A DNA stretch of 64,000 nt from Terriglobia bacterium (lineage in GTDB: Bacteria; Acidobacteriota; Terriglobia; Bryobacterales; Bryobacteraceae), in assembly GCA_020073345.1 (NCBI GenBank), contig JAIQFI010000004.1:124001-188000 (forward strand). Reading direction: 5' to 3'. Positions 15,557 through 23,912 of the stretch are shown piece after piece. The notes beneath the pieces are model-generated. The model was not told the origin of the DNA. It was given only the letters and a program-made list of their open reading frames with translations, and searched no databases. The position numbers were made by a program, and so were the translations under genes. Within the stretch, counting starts at the first letter, position 1. Every line of letters starts with the position of its first letter.

Positions 15557-17135
15557 CTGGTTTGGTCTCGGTTCCCACCCACAGGACCGGTGACGGCGTT
15601 TCCCAGGGAGGCAGGCTAACCAGATGCGGTTTCAGGACGATGAGCGTTTGCCCGACGTTTTCAGCCTTGGTGGTCTTGGTGAACAGGTGCCCAAAGACCG
15701 GCAGACTGGAGAGACCCGGAATTCCGGAGCGGCTCTCGTTGACCGAGGTCTGCATCAAACCTGCGATCACCGCCCATTCGCCCTCCACTAGCCGCGTTAC
15801 GCCCTGAAAATGACGCGTGGTGATTATCGGAATGTTGTCGTTGGTAGCGCCGTTCAACGCGTTCTGCTCCGCATCCACATCTAGAGTGATCTCGCCATTC
15901 GCATGCACCGTGGGAGTCATTTTCAGAATCAGCCCCAGATCCTGGAACTGGATGGCCGGTGGGATACCGCTGTCCTGGCTGGTGCCGGCTGGCCCGATAT
16001 AAGAACTGGTGACGATGGGATACCGATCCCCGACTTTGAACGAGGCGGCCTGGCCGTCCAAGGTGACAGCCTCGGCCCGGACCATCGATTGGGCGGAACT
16101 GCGGCTCACCGTCGCAAAGGCTTCGGCGCCGGTAATGCCAATACCCATGAATGTCGCTCCACCGCCAAACGTGGCAAACCGCGTAAAACCGGCGATCGTC
16201 GAGGGAATGTTATTGAGAAACGTCCCGAAGTTAAGCACCGGCGCCATGTTCTGCCATTGCAGCCCATACGTCAAGGTAGAATTTTTCGAGACGGACAAAA
16301 GTTCGATTTCGATATTCACCTGCGCCTTGTTGCGCGATAAATTCGTCAGAATCTGCCGGGCGGCCAGGATCGTGCCCGGCTGATCGCGCATAAACACCAC
16401 CCGGCGGCCCGGGTCCACGGCGATGCGGCGAACCTGCATCACCTGCTGCACCGCCGAGACCATTTCCTGGGCCGCCTGCACCGAGAGGCGCTCGGGAATG
16501 GGGATTTCGGCGGTCATGAGAGGAGCGCTGTCGTTGCGGCGCTGGGTGGTGTCCTGATACACCATCGCGAGCTTCGGGTTTACCGGCACCAGGAACGAAT
16601 TGGTGATCGTCTCCAGGGCGTGGAACGCTTCCTGCATGCTCAGGTCGTTCAGGCGAAACGCGAAGGCGGAAGCCGGACCCCGGTAATCATCCTCGAACTG
16701 AAGCTGAATGCCGTAGGCGGCCGCCACCTGCTCGAACACCGGCCGCGCCGTGCCTCGCAAATCGAAACTGTGCTTTTCCGCCGAACCCTGCAGCCGCGGC
16801 GGGGGAAGCGCCAGCCGCCCCGCGTTCGCCTCGCTGGGGCTGATCCCCTCCACCGTAATCCTTTGCGCGGCGTCTTCGGCATCGTCGCCGGACAAGCCAC
16901 CCAGAGAGACCTGGGCAGAAAGGGCCGCCCAATCCCGCAGGAGATTCCATTGCAGGGCGTATCGCGCATTGGTTGGGTCAAGAGCCGCCGCCTGGGTATA
17001 CAGCTGGTAGGCCTGCAAACTGTCCCCGGAGCGCTGGGCTCGCTCGGCCGCCCGAAATACCCGGCTGGCTTGTTCCTCGGCCCCGAGGACCGTCCCAAAA
17101 GCCAACAGAATCAATCCGGTGCGAAATATAGCCAC
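15543..17135 (-). CDS. orphan secretin (GspD/PilQ family)
   Basis: The 530-residue protein has a signal peptide (residues about 1-18), a short TPR-like stretch (AYQLYTQAAALDPTNARYAL), a small STN domain (about 130-210), a NolW-like domain and a C-terminal secretin beta-barrel. Barrel markers are FKVGDRYPIVTSSY, FQDLGLILKMTPTVHANGEI, VEGEWAVIAGLMQTSVNES, GIPGLSSLPVFGHLF and TLIVLKPHLV. It would form an outer-membrane gated channel. No other type II secretion or type IV pilus component is in the window, so its partners must be elsewhere. The 85-bp gap at its start is shared with a divergent AAA ATPase gene. Confidence 0.88.
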   Translation of the reverse strand: MAIFRTGLILLAFGTVLGAEEQASRVFRAAERAQRSGDSLQAYQLYTQAAALDPTNARYALQWNLLRDWAALSAQVSLGGLSGDDAEDAAQRITVEGISPSEANAGRLALPPPRLQGSAEKHSFDLRGTARPVFEQVAAAYGIQLQFEDDYRGPASAFAFRLNDLSMQEAFHALETITNSFLVPVNPKLAMVYQDTTQRRNDSAPLMTAEIPIPERLSVQAAQEMVSAVQQVMQVRRIAVDPGRRVVFMRDQPGTILAARQILTNLSRNKAQVNIEIELLSVSKNSTLTYGLQWQNMAPVLNFGTFLNNIPSTIAGFTRFATFGGGATFMGIGITGAEAFATVSRSSAQSMVRAEAVTLDGQAASFKVGDRYPIVTSSYIGPAGTSQDSGIPPAIQFQDLGLILKMTPTVHANGEITLDVDAEQNALNGATNDNIPIITTRHFQGVTRLVEGEWAVIAGLMQTSVNESRSGIPGLSSLPVFGHLFTKTTKAENVGQTLIVLKPHLVSLPPWETPSPVLWVGTETKPVSVY

Positions 17136-17220
17136 AGAGAAGATTGACGCTTCCGCCGGTCTAAACGTGCAGATAAACCCCTTAAGCCGTACTGCCGATA
17201 GTAGTAGCTAGATTCACGTT

Positions 17221-18477
17221 ATGGCTACCCTTACGCAAGCGCGCTGCTCGTTCCTGCCCCCAGTGCCCCAGAATTTCGCGGATTTGGGCGTCCCCGAATC
17301 ACTGGTGCTCGACCTCATGCTTCGCCGCATGGTAATCGAAGGATTTTCGAGCATGACCGGTCTTAGCCGGTCCATCCGCGTGTCTCTGCCTATTGTTGAC
17401 CTGGTGTTTAAGCATATGCGCTCGCAACAGCTGGTCGAAATCAAGGGCATGAGCGGGAACGACTACCAGTTTGTGCTCTCGGCCGCCGGAAAACAGCTCG
17501 CGGGCGAGCGTTTTCAAGTTTCCCAGTACGCGGGCGCCTGCCCGGTATCGCTCAACGAATATCACGCGGCAACCAAAGCCCAATCCGCGCGCATCAGCGT
17601 CGACCGGCGGATGTTGCGTCAGGCCTTCTCCGACCTGGTGGTCTCCGATAAGATGCTCGACCAGATGGGTCCCGCGATTATTTCCCAGACGTCGATCTTC
17701 GTCTACGGACCCACCGGCAACGGAAAAACCAGCTTGGCGGAGCGCATGCTTCGCGTGTATCAGGACGCAGTGATGATCCCCTACGCGGTCGAGGTGGACA
17801 ACCAAATCATCAGCGTCTTCGATCCGGTGGTGCATCACCCGGTGGATCATGACGATGCCGACGTGGACCCGCGCTGGATCCTCTGCAAGCGGCCTTGCAT
17901 CCTGGTGGGCGGCGAGCTCATCCCCAGCATGCTGGAGTTGCGCCTGGATGAGTCTTCGGGCATTTACGCGGCGCCCCTCCAGATGAAGGCCAACAACGGC
18001 ATTCTGCTGATCGACGACTTTGGACGCCAGCTCATGTCCCCGCGCGACCTGCTGAACCGCTGGATCGTGCCGCTGGACCGGCGTGTGGATTACCTCACGC
18101 TGCGGTACGGAATCAAGTTCCAGATCCCCTTCGAGTTGATGGTGGTCTTCTCCACCAACCTGGAGCCCTCCGACCTGGCCGATGAAGCTTTCCTGCGGCG
18201 CATCCACAACAAGATCTACGTGGAAGCCGTGGATGGCGCCGCCTTCGACCAGATCTTCGCCCGCGTGGTGCAGGCCCGCAACATTCAGTCCGAGGCCGAC
18301 AGCGCCGAGTACCTCCGCAAGCTGTGCCTGCGCGAGGGCCGGACCGAATTGCGCGCCTGCTATCCCAGCGATATCTGCAACATCCTGCTGGCCATCGGCC
18401 GCTATGAAGGCCGCCCGCCTCAGATGACCAAGCCTGAGCTGGAACGGGCCGCTGCCCTGTACTTCGCCCGAAGCTAG
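17221..18477 (+). CDS. AAA ATPase with N-terminal winged-helix region
   Basis: The 418-residue protein has an N-terminal winged-helix-like part (about 20-100: a VDLVFKHMRSQQLVEIKG stretch, then YQFVLSAAGKQ), then an AAA domain with Walker A GPTGNGKT at 163-170, Walker B ILLIDDFG at 261-268, sensor-1 Asn in VVFSTNLEP and an FLRRIHNK arginine motif. The insert HHPVDHDDADVDPRW between the Walker motifs is unusual. It is cytoplasmic and its function is unknown. It is divergent from the secretin, suggesting a shared process, though no pilus or secretion ATPase signature is present. The stop codon lies in a 15-bp tandem duplication. Confidence 0.75.
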   Translation: MATLTQARCSFLPPVPQNFADLGVPESLVLDLMLRRMVIEGFSSMTGLSRSIRVSLPIVDLVFKHMRSQQLVEIKGMSGNDYQFVLSAAGKQLAGERFQVSQYAGACPVSLNEYHAATKAQSARISVDRRMLRQAFSDLVVSDKMLDQMGPAIISQTSIFVYGPTGNGKTSLAERMLRVYQDAVMIPYAVEVDNQIISVFDPVVHHPVDHDDADVDPRWILCKRPCILVGGELIPSMLELRLDESSGIYAAPLQMKANNGILLIDDFGRQLMSPRDLLNRWIVPLDRRVDYLTLRYGIKFQIPFELMVVFSTNLEPSDLADEAFLRRIHNKIYVEAVDGAAFDQIFARVVQARNIQSEADSAEYLRKLCLREGRTELRACYPSDICNILLAIGRYEGRPPQMTKPELERAAALYFARS

Positions 18478-18497
18478 ACTTGCCGAAGCTGGATTTG
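18468..18497 (+). repeat. 15-bp tandem duplication spanning a stop codon
   Basis: CCGAAGCTAGACTTG (18468-18482) is followed at once by CCGAAGCTGGATTTG (18483-18497), 13 of 15 identical. The first copy carries the TAG stop of the AAA ATPase gene. In the second the same codon is TGG. Confidence 0.8.
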
Positions 18498-18504
18498 AAG
18501 ACAG

Positions 18505-19029
18505 CTAGGACGCAGCGCGGGTCATTTCGAGATCCAGCGTGATCTCGACACTCTCGCTGAGCATGACGCCACCGCCGGCCGGGGCGTTCCAGCCCATCCC
18601 GAAGTCTTTGCGGTTAATGGTGGTCACGGCGGACAAGCCGCGGCGCTGCAGAGTCCACGGGTCCGTGACTTCGGGCGAAACCGAATCCACGCTCAGCGTC
18701 ACCGGCTTCGTGACTCCGTGCAGCGTCAAGTCGCCGGCCACCTTGTATCCGCTTCCGGCGGCGGTCACTTTGGTAGAGCGAAACGTAATGGACGGGAACT
18801 GGGCGACGTCGAAAAAATCGGCTCCCTTGATGTGTCCGTCGCGCTGCGGATCGCCGGTATGCAGGCTATTCGCATCGATGGAGGCTTCGATGCTCGACTG
18901 TTCCGGCTTGGCCGCGTCGAAATTGACAGTGCCGGAAACGTTGTTGAATTCCCCTCCCACGTTGGCGATCATCATGTGCCGCACCTTGAAACGCGCGGCG
19001 CTGTGCTTCGGGTCGATTTGATAGGTCAT
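18505..19029 (-). CDS. YceI family lipid-binding protein
   Basis: The 174-residue protein begins MTYQIDPKHSAARFKVRHMM and contains GGEFNNVSGTVNFD, DFFDVAQFPSITFRST and LTLHGVTKPVTLSV, the classic YceI lipocalin-like barrel that binds polyisoprenoids. There is no signal peptide, unlike E. coli YceI, so it is probably cytoplasmic. It ends 27 bp from the convergent AAA ATPase gene. Confidence 0.92.
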   Translation of the reverse strand: MTYQIDPKHSAARFKVRHMMIANVGGEFNNVSGTVNFDAAKPEQSSIEASIDANSLHTGDPQRDGHIKGADFFDVAQFPSITFRSTKVTAAGSGYKVAGDLTLHGVTKPVTLSVDSVSPEVTDPWTLQRRGLSAVTTINRKDFGMGWNAPAGGGVMLSESVEITLDLEMTRAAS

Positions 19030-19047
19030 TGTTATGTTCTACCAAAA

Positions 19048-19572
19048 TCAAGGAGGGGATGGCTCGCCGGTCTCGGGATTCGCGGGTTTCTCGCCCCCGC
19101 CAGCCTCACTGGCCCCGCGCTTGGGCCCCAGTCCCAGCGCGATCAGCGACAGCGACCCGAGCTTTCCATCGTCGCCGATGTTTTGGTCGCGCTGGAAGCG
19201 TTTCAGCGCTTCCACGGAATCCGGACCCCAGGTCCCGTTCACGGGACCCGCGAAGTAGCCTCTGTCCGCAAGCGACCGCTGGATTTCCTTATAGCGTTCC
19301 GGAACAGGTTCTTTTTGCGTGGATCGCCGGTAGCGCGCTGCCGCGGTATTGGCGGAGGTTGATTTCTTTCCCGCCACCGCTTTGGTTCCCTTGGACTTGG
19401 ATCCCTTGGAGGTCGATCCTTTGGAGCTCGATCCTTTGGACCCTTTGGGGGCGGCCTTCTTTGTTCCAGTCGCCTTGCCCGTCGTCTTCTTGGATTTTGA
19501 GGCAGGTATCGCCGCCCACAGCGCCAAGGCCGTGCTCAGCGCGAGTACGACGACGATCGCCTTCGAGCGCAA
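19048..19572 (-). CDS. secreted peptidoglycan-binding protein with Lys/Ser/Gly-rich linker
   Basis: The 174-residue protein starts at TTG with an AGGAAC ribosome site. A signal peptide (about 1-21) is followed by a low-complexity basic linker (about 27-70) of SKGS-type repeats, then a PG_binding_1 domain (about 93-150: YKEIQRSLADRGYFAGPVNG, then TWGPDSVEALKRFQRDQNIG). No catalytic domain is present. It probably tethers to periplasmic peptidoglycan, with the basic linker contacting anionic polymers or partners. It lies 21 bp after the HtrA gene in the same direction. Confidence 0.8.
   Translation of the reverse strand: MRSKAIVVVLALSTALALWAAIPASKSKKTTGKATGTKKAAPKGSKGSSSKGSTSKGSKSKGTKAVAGKKSTSANTAAARYRRSTQKEPVPERYKEIQRSLADRGYFAGPVNGTWGPDSVEALKRFQRDQNIGDDGKLGSLSLIALGLGPKRGASEAGGGEKPANPETGEPSPP
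19375..19446 (-). repeat. imperfect 15-18 bp repeats coding for the SKGS linker
   Basis: On the plus strand, units resembling GATCCTTTGGA recur several times and encode the Lys-Gly-Ser repeats of the peptidoglycan-binding protein. The array could change length by replication slippage. Confidence 0.7.
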
Positions 19573-19593
19573 GCGACTAGTTCCTAGACCTGC

Positions 19594-21252
19594 TTAGCGC
19601 CCCGGAAGGATTCCCGACACGTAGGTGCCCTGCGGTCCGTCCAGGGCCGGCCGAGTCTGCACCGTCGTACGCGAGCCGCGGCCCGAACGGGGAGCCGCAG
19701 CGGCGGGCGGAGGCGTCACGTTCTTCAATACATGAAACGCCACCGCATCGCCTGGCTTGAGCTTCTCCTGGACCCTCTTGATATCGTCCAAGGAGTTCAC
19801 CGGCTGCCGGTTGATGGCGTCGATCACGTCGCCATTCTGAATGCCGATTTCCTCGGCGAAGGAGTCTTGCTCCACCAGCGTCACCATGACGCCGCGCCGA
19901 TTCACGACCGTGTCCCGCTCCTGTTCCGTCAAGGGGCGGGGCCGGAAACCGAACTTCACTTGAGCCGGGGCTTCGGCCTTGCTGGTAATCGTTTCCTTGG
20001 GTTTGCTCTCACCCACGATGTCGGGCCGGTCTTTGTACAACTCGCTGCGGTCCGCGATGGTGACCTTGAGACTCAGCGGTTTCCCCTCGCGGTCGATGCT
20101 CAGCATGGCTTGCGCGCCCACCGGCGTATCCGCCACATGGGCCACCAGGTCGTCGCCGTCCTTCACGTCCGTTCCGTTCACGCCGAGGATGATATCTCCG
20201 GCGCGCAGACCGCCCTTCTCGGCGGGACCGCCGGCGGACACGGCTTCTATGATCGCTCCATGGTTCACGCCCAGCGCTCTGAGCGTGACTTCGGGCTGCG
20301 GGCTGCGATCCAGGCTTACGCCGATGGAGCCGCGGGTCACTCTTCCGATCCGGATGATGTCGTTATAGGCGCGCGCCACCATGTTCACCGGCAGCGCGAA
20401 CCCGACTCCTTCAGAACCACGCCCGCTGGTGGCGATCATGGTATTCACGCCGATCACCTCACCCCGGATGTTCAGCAGCGGGCCGCCGCTGTTGCCCGGA
20501 TTGATGGCCGCGTCGGTCTGAATAAAATGCTGGAACGCCCGCGCGCTGGAGCCGAGCTGGTCCGCACTGCGTCCGATAGCGCTCACGATCCCCGCCGTTA
20601 CGGTCGCATCCAGGCCAAACGGCGAGCCGATGGCCACGGCCCAGTCGCCCACCTGCACGGAGTCCGAATTCGCGATCGTAACCGGCTGCAAAGGTTTGCC
20701 CGCGTCGATTTTGATCACTGCGAGATCGGTTTCATAGTCGGTTCCGATCACCCTGCCGCGGTAGTCTCCCGGATCGCCGTGCAAGCGGACCCGGATCTTG
20801 GTGGCGTTCTCCACCACATGGTTGTTGGTAATGATGTAGCCGTTCCTGTCGACCAGGAAGCCGCTGCCGGACGCCTGGCGCTTGGGTGCTTCTGGAACAT
20901 CCTGCCCGCCTCCACCGCCCTCCGGACCAAAAAACCTTCTGAAAAAATCGGGAACCTCATCGCTGTTGTCGTCGGGGGCTTGACCCCGCGCCGCGCCCTT
21001 TTCCGGCGGCGCCACGTCTACGGTGATGTTCACCACGCTCGGCTCGAGCTTCTTGGCCAGCGCGGTGAAGTCGTTGCCCAGCGCCGACAATCGCGGTACG
21101 GTCAACGGCGTCGCGTCGGGAGCAGTTTGGTCGCGGGCCGCGTTCACCTGAGTATTGAGCAGCGTCCCGATCAGGATGCCCACCGAAAGAGTGAACAGCA
21201 TCAAGGCCATGGACATCAGTTTTTGCTGGCGCATTTTTTCAAACAGCTTCAT
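19594..21252 (-). CDS. HtrA/DegP-type periplasmic serine protease with two PDZ domains
   Basis: The 552-residue protein has an N-terminal membrane anchor (about 12-34). The trypsin-like domain carries His in YIITNNHVVENA, Asp in YETDLAVIKI and Ser in NPGNSGGPLL. PDZ1 (about 300-395, GGPAEKGGLRAGDIILGVNG) and PDZ2 (about 430-515, GIQNGDVIDAINRQPV) follow. A Gly-rich loop sits before the catalytic domain and an Ala/Pro/Arg-rich tail after it. It degrades or chaperones misfolded envelope proteins. The uncleaved-looking anchor resembles DegS-like tethering, but two PDZ domains match DegP/DegQ. Confidence 0.93.
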   Translation of the reverse strand: MKLFEKMRQQKLMSMALMLFTLSVGILIGTLLNTQVNAARDQTAPDATPLTVPRLSALGNDFTALAKKLEPSVVNITVDVAPPEKGAARGQAPDDNSDEVPDFFRRFFGPEGGGGGQDVPEAPKRQASGSGFLVDRNGYIITNNHVVENATKIRVRLHGDPGDYRGRVIGTDYETDLAVIKIDAGKPLQPVTIANSDSVQVGDWAVAIGSPFGLDATVTAGIVSAIGRSADQLGSSARAFQHFIQTDAAINPGNSGGPLLNIRGEVIGVNTMIATSGRGSEGVGFALPVNMVARAYNDIIRIGRVTRGSIGVSLDRSPQPEVTLRALGVNHGAIIEAVSAGGPAEKGGLRAGDIILGVNGTDVKDGDDLVAHVADTPVGAQAMLSIDREGKPLSLKVTIADRSELYKDRPDIVGESKPKETITSKAEAPAQVKFGFRPRPLTEQERDTVVNRRGVMVTLVEQDSFAEEIGIQNGDVIDAINRQPVNSLDDIKRVQEKLKPGDAVAFHVLKNVTPPPAAAAPRSGRGSRTTVQTRPALDGPQGTYVSGILPGR

Positions 21253-21378
21253 CGCAGTTCTCTCTCTCCCGATGATTTCGCGTATACCCGGCTATCGTTT
21301 CTTGTCTCGTTTTCCATTATACGGGCCGCAAGCCGATGGACGCGAGCGGGTCCCCTGAGGTTTCCCGATCCAACTTCC

Positions 21379-22614
21379 TTACTCGGCCAAAAGCATGCCG
21401 CAAAGCGCCAGCAGAATCCGGCGCAGACCCAATTCACGGCTTTCCGGATGAAACCATTCCGCGGGAGTGTGTGCGCCGCCGCCCTGTCCTCCCGCGCCGA
21501 TGGATACCGCCGGAATGCCCATGGATAGCGGAATGTTGGCGTCGGTGGAAGAGCAATCCAGACGGCTGCGAATGCCCAAGAACGCATCCACTGCCAGAAG
21601 GTAGTTCAAAATCGGTGCGCCCTCGTCCAGCTCCCCGCCCGGACGGGAGCCGATCTCTTTGAAGCGCGCGCTTACGCGTCCGCCGGTGGCCCGGCTATTC
21701 TCGGTCTCGGAGGCTTGCGCCACAGAGGCCGCCAGCAGCGCCGCCATTTCGTCGATCCGCTCCGGTTTCTCCGATCGCAAATCCACTTTGGCGCGCGCTT
21801 CGGTGGGGATGCAGTTGATGCTGGTCCCTCCCTGGATCAGCCCGAAGTTGAAGGAAGACCGCGGAGCGGTATCGGCCGGAACGCCGGAAGCCAGCGACGC
21901 CGCGAATTCCGCAGACGTGAATTCAGCGATAACTCGGCTCAGTGCGTGGACCGGATTGCCGGCGCCATAGTCGCTCCAACTGTGTCCGCCCGGCCCGCTG
22001 ATCACCACTTCGAAGCGGCGGCTGGCGAGAGCCCGGCAGGTGATGTGGTCGGTGTTGGGGCCATCCAGAACCAGGAACGCTTTTGGCCGGGAACCATTCG
22101 AATCCCGGCACAGGTAGCGCATGCCGCTCAGGTTGCCCTCGCCTTCCTCCCCTACGTTGGCGACCAACAGGGGAGCCGCAGACGTGTCGCGTACCGGAGG
22201 GGAGGCGCTCCAGGCGGCAGCGATGGCCAGCAGCGCGGCCAGGCCGGCACCGTTGTCGGAAACGCCGGGGCCCAGGAGCCGGCCGTCGCCCGAAAGCTTG
22301 ATTTCATCGGGCGACCGCGGAGCGAGCACCGTATCCAGGTGCGCCGTAACCGCCACTGTGGCGCTGTCGCGGCGGCCCGGCAGCCCCGCGACTACATTAC
22401 CCGAACGGTCCAGCCGCGCTTCCCAGCCCAGGCTGCGAAAGCGCTCGGCCATCCACTCGGCGCGTTTTTGCTCCAGGAAGGTCGGTGCCGGAACACGGCA
22501 CAGCTTGAGGTGCTGCTCGTTGATCCAGGCGCGCTCGCGGCGGAACCAATCCAGCGGCAGGCGCAGTTCCGGTGAACGGGCAAGATCGGCGACCGAACCG
22601 GCTACCAGCGGCAT
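21379..22614 (-). CDS. M20 family zinc peptidase
   Basis: The 411-residue protein carries the di-zinc site of the M20 family: His and Asp in VTAHLDTV, Asp in GPGVSDNGAG, paired Glu in VGEEGEGN, and His in GGAHTPAEWF. A dimerisation domain sits in the middle (about 195-300, FEVVISGPGGHSWSDYGAGN). Members are di- and tripeptidases or acyl-amino-acid hydrolases such as peptidase T. There is no signal peptide, so it acts in the cytoplasm. Confidence 0.88.
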   Translation of the reverse strand: MPLVAGSVADLARSPELRLPLDWFRRERAWINEQHLKLCRVPAPTFLEQKRAEWMAERFRSLGWEARLDRSGNVVAGLPGRRDSATVAVTAHLDTVLAPRSPDEIKLSGDGRLLGPGVSDNGAGLAALLAIAAAWSASPPVRDTSAAPLLVANVGEEGEGNLSGMRYLCRDSNGSRPKAFLVLDGPNTDHITCRALASRRFEVVISGPGGHSWSDYGAGNPVHALSRVIAEFTSAEFAASLASGVPADTAPRSSFNFGLIQGGTSINCIPTEARAKVDLRSEKPERIDEMAALLAASVAQASETENSRATGGRVSARFKEIGSRPGGELDEGAPILNYLLAVDAFLGIRSRLDCSSTDANIPLSMGIPAVSIGAGGQGGGAHTPAEWFHPESRELGLRRILLALCGMLLAE

Positions 22615-22667
22615 ACGAAATCCCTAGTCTAGCGTGCCTGGGCTGTTTGAACGTGCTGGCCGATGGC

Positions 22668-23093
22668 TCAGATTTTCTGGCCGGGGTATCTGGCCCGCAT
22701 CCACGCCACGAATTTCTCCGGCGCCGCCATCGTCGACAGGCGCCCCTGACGCACCAGTGCCCAGCCGTCGAACCGGCCGCTTTGCTTTACTTCGGCCAGG
22801 GACGTGGGAGGGTCCAGCCGGCCCAGGAAGACCATATCTACCACGGCCGATTTCGGATTCTTGGGATCGGGCCTCCCGGCCGAGCGGACCGCCGCCAGCC
22901 CCACAATTCCTGACACGCCCGCGGGGGATTTGACTCCAGAATGGTAGATGAACACGCGGTCACCAGGCTGCATGGAAAGTATCGCCCGAACGGCCTGGGG
23001 ATTGGTCACACCGTCCCAAACCGTCTGCTTTTCGCGCTCCAGATCCCCGATAGAGTAGGTGTCCGGATCGGTCTTGGCCAAGTAGTAGGTCAT
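22668..23093 (-). CDS. EVE domain protein
   Basis: The 141-residue protein begins MTYYLAKTDPDTYSIGDLER and contains VWDGVTNPQAVRAI, PGDRVFIYHSG and GIVGLAAV, the PUA-like EVE fold. EVE domains bind modified bases in DNA or RNA, and stand-alone bacterial copies are widespread. It ends 53 bp before the M20 gene in the same direction. Confidence 0.9.
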   Translation of the reverse strand: MTYYLAKTDPDTYSIGDLEREKQTVWDGVTNPQAVRAILSMQPGDRVFIYHSGVKSPAGVSGIVGLAAVRSAGRPDPKNPKSAVVDMVFLGRLDPPTSLAEVKQSGRFDGWALVRQGRLSTMAAPEKFVAWMRARYPGQKI

Positions 23094-23204
23094 AGGGTGA
23101 TTACCGTCAGGCCTAAAGTTCCGGTACGGTGGTTACTAGACACGTTCCGGGCGATGGAGTCTAATCGAATGGTACCAAGCTGGCGCTACCCAATGACAAA
23201 AGAT

Positions 23205-23210
23205 TATAAT
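23205..23210 (+). promoter_or_regulatory. consensus -10 element upstream of the exopolysaccharide operon
   Basis: A perfect TATAAT lies 39 bp before the ATG of the wza-like gene. No good -35 hexamer is visible (TGGCGC at 23181-23186 is the best, with 18-bp spacing), so an activator or extended leader may matter. Confidence 0.5.
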
Positions 23211-23249
23211 GGAGAGTACTTATCACCGGCGACGCTGGAGGAGGCAGAT

Positions 23250-23891
23250 ATGGCGACCGCCAGAAGGATTTTCCCGTTTATATTGTTGGCGCTGGCCTCG
23301 ATTCCCGCTTGGGGGCAGGCCGGCAAAAACGCGTCCCAGAATAATCCTCAGGTATTTGACGCGCCCCGCGTGACCACCGAAGCCGCGGATTCGTCCGCGC
23401 AGCCGGTAGATCCAAAATCGTACCTGATCGGGCCGCAAGATATCTTGCACATCGAAGTGTTCCGGGATCAGGACATGACCCGGTCTGTCGCCGTCCGGCC
23501 GGACGGCAAAATCACCTTGCCGCTGGTTCACGACATCCAGGCGGAGGGCCTGACGCCGGAGCGTCTGGGTGAGCAAATCAAAGAAGCCCTTTCCCAATAC
23601 ATGACCAGCCCGCAAGTCACCATCACCGTCATGGCCGTCAACAGCAAGACCTTCGCGGTGAACGGGAGAGTGAACCGTTCGGGGCGCTGGCCTCTGGTCA
23701 CGCCCGTCCGGGTTGCCGATGCGATCGGTCTCGCCGGCGGCCTTCAGGATTTCGCCGATGAAAAACACATCCTGATTCTGCGCGGAGCCCAGCGCCTTGA
23801 TTTCAATTACAAGGATTACCTGAAGGGCAAGAAGGAAGCGCTCGATCAGAACATCTGGCTTCAAAACGGCGACACTGTATACGTCAAGTAG
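23250..23891 (+). CDS. polysaccharide export protein, Wza/OPX family
   Basis: The 213-residue protein starts at the ATG at 23250, behind a GGAGGAGG ribosome site. A signal peptide (MATARRIFPFILLALASIPA then WGQ) is followed by the Poly_export domain (YLIGPQDILHIEVFRDQDMT, VRPDGKITLPLVHDIQAEGL) and an SLBB domain (TFAVNGRVNRSGRWPLVTPV). There is no lipobox Cys and no C-terminal amphipathic barrel helix, so it is a short OPX protein. It begins the export-chain length-kinase operon with the next two genes. Confidence 0.92.
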   Translation: MATARRIFPFILLALASIPAWGQAGKNASQNNPQVFDAPRVTTEAADSSAQPVDPKSYLIGPQDILHIEVFRDQDMTRSVAVRPDGKITLPLVHDIQAEGLTPERLGEQIKEALSQYMTSPQVTITVMAVNSKTFAVNGRVNRSGRWPLVTPVRVADAIGLAGGLQDFADEKHILILRGAQRLDFNYKDYLKGKKEALDQNIWLQNGDTVYVK

Positions 23892-23912
23892 CCACCGCGA
23901 GGATTCCCAAGA

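Noticed and set aside
19732-21528. 598-codon open frame antisense to the HtrA protease gene
   Set aside because: The HtrA protein has an intact catalytic triad and two PDZ domains; the antisense frame is His/Arg-rich without recognisable features.
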